In this document: one piece after another, positions 56,870-64,000 of the stretch
Layout: the number at the start of each line of letters is the position of its first letter
How positions within the stretch are numbered: position 1 is the stretch's first letter
Position numbers and translations under genes: made by a program
The notes under the pieces: generated by a model
Told to the model about the DNA's origin: nothing
The model's input: only the letters and a program-made list of their open reading frames with translations
Database searches by the model: none
NCBI GenBank assembly: GCA_030522415.1
Contig: CM060126.1
Location: 6,412,645-6,476,644, forward strand
Origin: Channallabes apus
Lineage: Eukaryota > Chordata > Actinopteri > Siluriformes > Clariidae
Length of the DNA stretch: 64,000 nt
Reading direction: 5' to 3'

Positions 56870-58320
56870 ACAAAGTTAAATAATAAATGATAATCAAGGG
56901 TGAAAAATAAATCAATAAAACATTTTATACCCAAGTGGCATAAATACATGCTGGCAACACAGCATAGGTCAATGACGCAATGACGATAACAAAAAATAAA
57001 TAAATAAAAGCTTATATGGAAGCCTTGAATGTGTGTCAATGGGGAGGCTTCAGACTTCAGAGTAAATTTTGCCACAACCGGAATATAGGAATGACGTGGC
57101 AAAAATGTAGAACTCTCAAAATTAGCATATTTTTATTTCCTTTTTTGGTTATGCTGTAGAAACAACCGACAACAACCAGAAAAACATCTGGTCATGTGTA
57201 TCTGTGCTATGTGACCCATTTTTATTTTTATTTTTTTTTTTGCTCAGTCATGTTGGTAGAGTTGGCTAAAATTAACTAAAATTTAGTTCATCATATTGCC
57301 TATTTTGTGCTGGAAAAAAAAGGTATGTAAATCTATACCTCACTATCTTGAGCCTTATATTTGTTTATTACCCAAATTGCCATACTCTCTGTTACTCAAA
57401 ATATGTTCAAAACATTATTATAGAGATGTGTGCTATATACCAATGTTTACATACTGAACAACTCACTAAGTTTAATTTATTAATATATGCATTCATCTAT
57501 TTCACCTTCTTCCCCCTCTCCCTTTGCTTCGGCTATTAAGCACTAGCTATCTTCACAGTGTATGCAGTTTATATTTATTTGCAGATTTTTTTTTTTCAGT
57601 TTACTTTTACAAATATTTTATACAAATGTTTACTCAAGGTTACAACAGACCAATTCTATTTATCAATATGGGGATAAATAATTTTTGTGGAATTGAAATT
57701 TTAAATGTATATATATACATATATAAAACGGGCTCATATTTTAAAACACTCATAAATCAAAGCAAATTTTTCCATAAGAAATAATAGAAACTCAAATTAT
57801 TTGTTCCACTGCCCAAAAAAGTAAAAACATAAAAAAATTTTTATAAAAATTTAAAGTAAAAATAAAACAAATTAACCTGCATTTTCCCTTTTAAAAAAAG
57901 TAAAAATAAATCCAGTAGATACAGTAAGTGTTTCCCTTTGTATTATTATTCCCGTGTGTTATAATAAACAGTACATGCGTGTTATACACACACTACAAAC
58001 ACAAAATAAAATATGTTTTATGCGCACACACATGGTCACAGTGTTATAGTAAACAGTACACACGTGCACGGCTGTTGATTATACTGTACCAATGAGAGAC
58101 ATGCAATAAGACCCAGCAGGGGAGATGATTACCCACAATTCTGCGGCACAAGAGAGAAAGAAATAAACAATGGCTCAGTTGTGATCACGTGACACTTGGC
58201 GTCAAAACAAGAACGCATGCGTGATACATAACCAAGATACCATAATCAAGTCAAAATTTATTAAGAATCTTTGCTCGTCTTGCGGAACACTTGCAAACCG
58301 AGTTACCATAGGTTCCGAGG
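56870..58320. other. No gene recognised
   Basis: Low-complexity AT-rich DNA; short frames have no recognisable domain. Confidence 0.5.
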
Positions 58321-58322
58321 TA

Positions 58323-58338
58323 AAACTTTTGAACGGTA

Positions 58339-58388
<50 letters not shown>

Positions 58389-58392
58389 TATA
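58323..58392. repeat. TA tract flanked by inverted Tc1 termini
   Basis: AAACTTTTGAACGGTAGTG (58323-58341) is the exact inverse of the 19-bp terminus that opens the next element at 58393; about 50 bp of TA repeat lie between them. Confidence 0.85.
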
Positions 58393-58947
58393 CACTACCG
58401 TTCAAAAGTTTGGGGTCACTTGCAAATTTCTTTATTTTTGTTTAGTGATTTATTTTCTACATTCTACAACAATACTGGGGATTTCAAAACTATAAAATAA
58501 CACGTATGGAATTAGGCAATTACGTAACAACAACAAAAACAACAGTTAGTTGTTATTTTAAGATACAGAGGTCGGCCTTTCTGTAATAGTTCTTGCAAGA
58601 ACAGTATTGTGTCAAGTGCATTTGCAAAATCCGTCAAGCACCATAATGAAACTGGCTCTCATGAAGGCCGTCCCAGGAGGACGAGACCAAAACCTACCTC
58701 TGCTGCAGACGAGAAGTTCATTTAGAGTTATCAGCCTGAAAAATGACCAATTAACAGCACCTCAGATTAGAGGCGTTATGAAGTCTTTACAGAGCAGAAG
58801 TAGCAGAAACATCTCAATATCAACTGTTCAAAGGAGATTCATGCATTTTTTTGGACGCCTTCTGCAAAACTTTACAATGTAGAAAGAAATAAACATCAGG
58901 AACCATCATGGAGTTAGAAAGTGATCTAAAACTTTTGACCGGTAGTG
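58393..58947 (+). mobile_element. Internally deleted Tc1-like element, 555 bp
   Basis: Terminal repeats CACTACCGTTCAAAAGTTT (left) and AAACTTTTGACCGGTAGTG (right) flanked by TA. The interior keeps broken transposase codons of the DNA-binding half (SSFRVISLKNDQLTAPQIRG, SRSSRNISISTVQRR) and then jumps to the 3' end; the catalytic domain is gone. Non-autonomous. Confidence 0.87.
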
Positions 58948-59286
58948 TATACTGTAGATATCTTCTGATTGCTGAGAAGCTCCTGAATCTGTGCCTCTAG
59001 TGTGCAAGGCTTTGCCTGGAAAAACCTGGGAAAGTCCACAGCAAGACCATAAAGGTGTGGTGTACCATGGGGTGGTGCTCCAGTGATACTACAAGTTCTA
59101 TAGCCATTAAATATTGCCTAATTCATTTCATTTTCATTTATTCTATACCATTTCTTTAATGAAGTAATTCTGTAAGCTTCACAACAAAATCATTTATAAT
59201 GATCAACACACTTGACCAGATTTCTTTTCCTGAGTTTCACTGGGTATTAGAAAATACAATCTTACTAATACACATTTGATGCAACA

Positions 59287-60949
59287 TGTGGTTCTGCTGC
59301 CGCGGCAGGTTTTAAGTGAACACACGCTTAATTGCTGACCAAAACATGGGCTGTGCTGTAGCGCTGCTGTGCTTTTAGCACCGGATCAGCATGTGGTGAG
59401 ACGGAGTTTTGCCCTTCCTCCTAGATTTCAGGTCATGCACCTGAGATTGATTATTGGGTGTAGTGGGGAGAGTATAAAAAGGTGCAGCAAGAACAGCCAG
59501 GTGTGGCGCTACTTCACCCCCAGGTTGCGCTTCCGGAAGTGTGTCGTCTGGTCCCGGTGTGCGTGAGGTATGTTTGGCATGCTGGACTTTCGGTTATTTG
59601 TAAATGTGATTATCTAGCTAATAGTGATTTTCTTTTGGGAAGCCGGCGATTTCTTAGATCTTCATTGCGCCCGAGGCAGTGGAGAAGCAGCTTGTTGCCA
59701 TTCATGTATATTTACCCTTTCTGAAAGAGCCGCACCGTTTGTGCGTGTGCACGGCGAGAGATGAATGCTGTCATATAATTGGTATGCCGATTATTCGTTT
59801 CTTCCTATAGTATGCTTAAGGCTCCTTCGGCATATGATGTGATCTGTATGTCTGTCCCATTTTTGATTTGTTGAAGGATTGGCTGCCAGATGGATGTGGT
59901 CTGCATCGCGCGGTAGGTCAGTTATTTTCTTGGCGCCCGCCATACAGGTATGTGCCGTATTTTGTTTACTTTAATGTTCTTCTGAATTCTAGGTAAACTG
60001 ATCGGCTGGTGAGGGTGCTTTTCTTCACTGTGCAGTGCTTACAGCTTGATGGGCAGCTTCAGCACTGCTGTTTTGCTCCGGTGGATTGTTTTAACAGACT
60101 GCTTTGTTCCAGCCTAGAGTTTTATTGTTTTTGTGACTGTTTTATTTTGTTGCTTTGTTTCCGTCTAGCATGTTATTGTTTTGCTGGTGACGGTTATTTC
60201 TTTTGCTGTTTTTGCTTGCTGCTTTGCCTTCCTGCAGTTCATTGCTTTGCTGGTGCTGCTGCTTTGGGGGCGGGGCTTCTTTTATCTTTTGCTCTGTGTA
60301 TGCTGCTGTGCATGTGCTAGGTGTATGTGGCCAGTGTTTTGATAATCGTCCTGGCTGATTAGTTATTTGTCCTCCTAGTTTGGAGGGTGTGCTGCAGCTA
60401 CATTTTTGTTTTCTTTTATATATTACTTTTTTATTTCTTTCTTTCTTTTTGTCATTAATCAGTGTATTTATTTGTATTTCCTTTTTTTTTTCTTTAGGAG
60501 CTGGGAATCTACAGAGGGCAGGCTAGCAGCTTATAGAGTGATGCGCTTATGTTTACACAGTGTGGAGTGGTATTAACTTTTTCCTAGTGAGTGGTTTGGT
60601 GCACGTGTGATCATTTATGACTGGGCAAGAGTGAAGCCCTATCTCTAGCCTGTCCTTCTTTGGTTAATTTCCCAGCTCTGCTTTCTTTTTGTTGTGTGTT
60701 CTCTTGGTCTGGGATGTTTTAGTTTTTGATTTTAAATGATATTGATGTTGGTAATTTTTAACATATTTGTATGAATAAAAGATTTGTATATTTTCGTATC
60801 CATGTCCCTGTGTCAATGAGAGATTTGAACCTGTGTCCTACATTTTTCCCGGGTAACCAATCCTGGGTGGCGTAATCGGTAATTCAGTTAAGGGGAATTT
60901 GGTTTCCCAATATACAGTAGAGAAGGTTGCACCGCACCACGCCGCCACA
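59287..60949 (+). mobile_element. Probable 5' LTR of a Ty3/gypsy retrotransposon
   Basis: The end at 60949 is fixed by the primer-binding site three bases later. The start at 59287 is proposed because TGTGG there mirrors CCACA at the end, the TG..CA rule with a 5-bp inverted repeat. A TATA box (TATAAAAA, 59473-59480) would start transcription near 59500, and AATAAA lies at 60774. At 1663 bp it is long, with a short U3 and a long R. The 3' LTR lies outside the window, so the borders cannot be confirmed. Frames within (59369-60320) are not genes. Confidence 0.6.
59473..59480 (+). promoter_or_regulatory. TATA box of the LTR
   Basis: GAGAGTATAAAAAGGTGCAG; an Ets-like CCGGAAGTG follows near 59532. 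Confidence 0.55.
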
Positions 60950-60952
60950 ATC

Positions 60953-60970
60953 TGGCGTAGTCGGCAGGAT
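60953..60970 (+). promoter_or_regulatory. Primer-binding site complementary to tRNA-Ser 3' end
   Basis: TGGCGTAGTCGGCAGGAT is the complement of CCA plus the 15 preceding bases of vertebrate tRNA-Ser (ATCCTGCCGACTACG-CCA), 18 matches before the first mismatch. It marks where minus-strand DNA synthesis starts and hence the LTR end. Confidence 0.85.
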
Positions 60971-61147
60971 CTCTCAATTTATGACTAGGGATGTGGATGT
61001 CGTTATTTTTCTTTTCGTTTCTTGGTTGACTGGAGCAAAACAGTAGTGCTGGTTAGTGGGTGAACTCTTTTTCTTTTCTCTTAGGAGGGACCTTTTTCCA
61101 GTGGTAAGATCTTTTGGGGAGTCTCCTGTTTTTTTTTTTTTTGTATT

Positions 61148-62242
61148 ATGGAGGAGGAGCTGCAGGAATTGAGGGAGCTGGTAGCTCAGCTAAGAGCGGA
61201 TAATTTAAAATTGAGACAGGAGAGAGAGGGGGTTGGTTCGCCCAGTCCCATTGATGCATCTGACTTACCTGGTCCATCGGTGGCTCCATCTGTCGCCCCA
61301 CCTGTGGGTGCTGGCCCTGTTTTAACCGAGCGTTTGGTTTTTATACAGAGGGATAGGCAGTGCCCAAAATTTAATGGTCGATCCGGGATCGGGATTACTG
61401 AGTGGGTTGAAGAAGTACAGTCATGTATGCAGGCCCGTCATCTGTCAGTGGTAGACCAATCCATCTTTTTGTTTAATCATCTAGAGGGAGAAGCACGGGA
61501 AGAGATTAAATATCGGCCGAGAGAGGAACGGGAGGATCCGGTTAGAGTTATTGCGGCTTTGCAGGACGTCTATGGGTGTTCGCAGTCATATATTGCGTTG
61601 CAAGAAGCCTTCTTTTCTCGAAAACAGCAGGATGGGGAGACCTTGTTGGAATTCTCTCTTGCTTTAAGGGCTCTTTTGGAAAGGGTTAGGCAACAGTCGC
61701 CCGGTGCGATGTTAAACTCCGAAGTGGTGTTGCGCGATCAATTCGTTGAGCATGTCTTAGATTGCACCCTTCGTCGTGAGTTAAAACAATTTGTTCGTCG
61801 CCAACCTTCTGCTACATTACTAGACGTTCGTGGTGAAGCTATTAGGTGGGAGCGTGAGGGCACACCAGGAGGGGCAAGGGGTCGTAGCCATTCGGTGCCC
61901 GTAGCACATGGGTTTCAATATGGGGTCCAAAGTGGTACGCGTGTGAGCGAGGATCATCCGTCTCAGCAGTCGGAACTGCGTGAGCTTAGAGAGATGTTCA
62001 AACTACAGCAGCAACAGTTAGCTCAGCTTACCCAAAGTATAACCAGATTGCAGGATCAGTCCCTGCGGTCCCGGCCCTTTCGTAGCACCTCAGTGATCTG
62101 TAGGAAGTGTCAAAAACCTGGCCATTTTGCTAGAGAGTGCAATTATGAGCGCGGTTCCCCCTCTTCTCTGCAATCCCCAAGTAATACACGTGAGGTGGGG
62201 AATAGTAGACAGTCTCGTTCTGGTGCATCGTCGGAAAACTAA
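61148..62242 (+). CDS. gag: Gag of Ty3/gypsy retrotransposon
   Basis: 364 residues. The first Met follows a 177-nt leader after the primer site. N-terminal coiled coil (about 2-27, heptad-like ELQELRELVAQLRADNLKLR), a Pro-rich linker, then a capsid-like region (about 70-230) with CPKFNGRSG, WVEEVQ, FNHLEGEAR and AFFSRKQQDGETLLEFSLAL, as in the Gag/PNMA fold. A CCHC zinc knuckle at C318-C321-H326-C331 (CRKCQKPGHFAREC) binds RNA. Intact, no internal stops, which argues for a young copy. It stops at TAA 62240-62242, directly after a candidate frameshift heptamer; pol continues in the -1 frame. Confidence 0.94.
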   Translation: MEEELQELRELVAQLRADNLKLRQEREGVGSPSPIDASDLPGPSVAPSVAPPVGAGPVLTERLVFIQRDRQCPKFNGRSGIGITEWVEEVQSCMQARHLSVVDQSIFLFNHLEGEAREEIKYRPREEREDPVRVIAALQDVYGCSQSYIALQEAFFSRKQQDGETLLEFSLALRALLERVRQQSPGAMLNSEVVLRDQFVEHVLDCTLRRELKQFVRRQPSATLLDVRGEAIRWEREGTPGGARGRSHSVPVAHGFQYGVQSGTRVSEDHPSQQSELRELREMFKLQQQQLAQLTQSITRLQDQSLRSRPFRSTSVICRKCQKPGHFARECNYERGSPSSLQSPSNTREVGNSRQSRSGASSEN

Positions 62243-64000
62243 TTCCCGCCGAATTGCTGAGTCACAATTCGGTTGGGGGAAATGGCGGCTCAGACTCGTT
62301 GGGTAGTGTTGGCCCCGTGTTGACTTTAATGTCATCATGCCCACATTTGGTTGTGACCATGAGTGGCGTACCTGTATCATGTCTAGTGGATACCGGGTCT
62401 ATGGTGTCCACTATTACTGAAAGTTGCTTTCGGGAACACTTTGAGCCATGGGGCCAGGAGCATCTACGGTCTTGTCATTGGCTTCAGCTTAAGGCGGCCA
62501 ATGGATTGTCTATTCCTTATTTGGGCTATATTGAGTTGGATGTTGAACTGTGCGGTCGAATGGTTCCGAAATGTGGTGTATTAGTGGTCCGGGACCCTCC
62601 TGGTGGTGTCTGTGCTCAGGCCCCTGGTGTTTTGGGCATGAATGTGTTGAGCCGATGCTACCAGGAGCTTTTTGGACAGTATGGGCTTTCCTTATTTCAT
62701 TCTTCACCTGTGTCCAGTGCTCCTAAATCCGTGTTTCAGGCTTTGCAGTATTGTCATCAGGTAAGTGTTCAGCCTCCTGGTGAAAGGATAGGAAAGGTGA
62801 AGGTGCGTGGTCCTCGAGCCACTCGCATTCCTGGGGGTGTGATGAAGTTTGTAGTGGCCACTTGTTCTGATTCCTTTTCTAGGGAGGTCGCATTTCTTGA
62901 GCCCCCTGATGTTGGGCTCCCTGTGGGGCTGTTGATTTCTCCAGCTTTGGTTAAGGTGATTAGGGGAACTGTGTACATACCAGTTATTAATGTAGGTACC
63001 ACTGAGGCTCTTTTATTTCCCCGGCGAGTCATTGGCACATTGTCGAGCGTGGATGTGGTTAGCTTGCCCCCAGGCATTTCTGAGGTCAGGCCATGCTCCG
63101 GGACTGTTTGTTCCATTACGTCTCAAGTGGATGTTTCATCTGTACAGGAGAAGATTGAGGCTTTAGATTTGGCAGGCCTATCAAGTGATGAGCAGAGGAA
63201 GGTTAGGACCCTGCTATTAAATTATCAATCGGTATTTTCTGCTTTCGAGGGTGATGTCGGGTGTACTGATCTGCTCTCTCATAATATTCCTCTTCTTGAC
63301 GACACCCCCATTCGACAACGATACCGGCGGATACCTCCCTCTGAGTATGAGGTTGTAAGGGCACACATCAACCAGTTACTCGAGACCCAGGTCATTAGGG
63401 ATAGTTGTAGCCCCTATGCTTCTCCAATAGTGCTGGTCAAAAAGAAGGATGGTAGTCTGCGCATGTGTGTGGACTATCGTCAGTTAAACTCCAAGACTAG
63501 GAAGGATGCGTTTCCCCTGCCACGCATTGAGGAGTCGTTAGATATATTGACTGGCGCTCGTTGGTTTTCTACACTGGATTTGGCTAGTGGCTATAATCAA
63601 GTTCCTGTTGCGGAGGAAGATCGACACAAGACTGCCTTTTGCACCCCGTTTGGGCTGTTCGAGTGGAATAGGATGCCATTTGGGCTTTGCAACGCGCCTA
63701 GTACATTTCAGAGGCTGATGGAACGTCTGTTTGGAGACCAGAAGTGTCAATCACTCCTGTTATATTTGGACGACATCATTGTGTTTTCTTCTTCTGTCGA
63801 GCAGCACCTGGGGCGTTTGGAGGTAGTGTTGAGTCGACTGGAGAGGGAGGGTCTTAAGGCCAAACTGGGAAAGTGTGTTTTCTTCCAGCCTCAGGTGAAG
63901 TATTTGGGCCATGTGATCTCTGCTGAGGGGGTGGCAACTGACCCAGGTAAGGTCCAGGTGGTATCCCAATGGCGTCGCCCATCCAATGCTACAGAGTTGC
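62209..64000 (+). CDS. pol: Pol of Ty3/gypsy retrotransposon, protease and reverse transcriptase, cut by window end
   Basis: Open without a stop from 62209 to the edge (about 597 codons), in the -1 frame to gag with a 34-nt overlap and no ATG needed at its start. An aspartic protease has LVDTGSMVSTI (Asp codon 62389) and GVLGMNVLSR. The reverse transcriptase has SPIVLVKKKDGSLRMCVDYR, ARWFSTLDLASGYNQVPV, FGLFEWNRMPFGLCNAPSTF and the catalytic YLDD at 63763-63774, followed by KYLGHVISAEGV. RNase H and integrase must lie beyond the window. Block order and wording are Ty3/gypsy (Metaviridae) rather than copia or BEL. Probably made as a Gag-Pol fusion by frameshifting. Confidence 0.94.
62233..62282 (+). 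promoter_or_regulatory. Candidate -1 programmed frameshift signal between gag and pol
   Basis: Heptamer G GAA AAC (62233-62239) lies in the gag frame immediately before TAA. Downstream, TTCCC-G-CCGAATTG (62243-62256) pairs with CAATTCGG-TTGG-GGGAA (62265-62281) around the 8-nt loop CTGAGTCA, a 13-bp stem with a small internal bulge. The pol frame is open from 62209, so a one-base backward slip joins gag to pol. The first triplet GGA is not uniform, so the heptamer is non-canonical. Confidence 0.7.

Noticed and set aside
60009..60320. Cys- and Leu-rich 103-codon frame
   Set aside because: Lies in the proposed LTR; composition follows TTTGCTG-rich DNA and no domain is seen.
59287..60949. Host gene promoter with TATA and polyA signal
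   Set aside because: Position directly before a primer-binding site and gag makes an LTR the simpler reading.
62090..63969. - strand open frames opposite gag-pol
   Set aside because: Shadows of strongly supported coding sequence.

Overview
This is a bony-fish (teleost) nuclear window. Evidence: introns with GT..AG borders, a sodium-channel beta-4 gene beside a TMPRSS4-type protease gene, tRNA-derived SINEs of the Mermaid kind known from catfish and zebrafish, many Tc1-like elements, hAT, RTE and L2/CR1-type repeats, and a Ty3/gypsy element. AT-rich microsatellites and a striking excess of TACAGTA/TACTGTA words fit an otophysan, perhaps a catfish; the species is inferred only.

Two host genes are supported, in convergent order. 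scn4b lies on the + strand (coding exons 2 to 5 at 11609-21893; exon 1, with most of the signal peptide, was not found). tmprss4 lies on the - strand (26607 back to about 36773, with a far upstream start exon, probably at 47741). All splice phases of tmprss4 close and give a 453-residue type II membrane serine protease with LDL-receptor class A, SRCR and trypsin domains and a complete His/Asp/Ser triad. The tail-to-tail scn4b/tmprss4 pair matches the arrangement I know from human 11q23.

The rest is intron and intergenic DNA built largely from mobile elements. 1-1335: L2/CR1-type LINE fragment (-). 1.7-10.5 kb: SINEs, a hAT-like MITE, an ORF1-esterase relic, a Tc1 relic. 10.6-11.5 kb: a complete non-autonomous hAT with 8-bp target duplication just upstream of scn4b exon 2. 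15.8-17.1 kb: a second hAT with an internal foldback and a 5'-truncated RTE LINE nested in it. 19.9-20.7 kb: an opposite-strand RTE copy, so the scn4b membrane exon sits between inverted LINE copies. 30-47 kb (tmprss4 introns): Tc1 and other DDE relics, a 127-bp MITE, nested SINEs, a foldback split by a SINE. 53.2-54.9 kb: a 1618-bp Tc1-like element whose 340-residue transposase is uninterrupted but has Asn in place of the first catalytic Asp. 58.3-58.9 kb: internally deleted Tc1-like element. 59.3 kb to the window end: an apparently young Ty3/gypsy retrotransposon with a probable 1663-bp 5' LTR, a primer-binding site for tRNA-Ser, an intact gag, and a pol frame open to the edge.

The most interesting signal is at 62233-62282: a GGAAAAC heptamer abuts the gag stop codon and is followed at once by a long perfect-stem hairpin, with pol in the -1 frame. 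This looks like a programmed frameshift site. I found no bacterial features, CRISPR array or stand-alone RNA gene.
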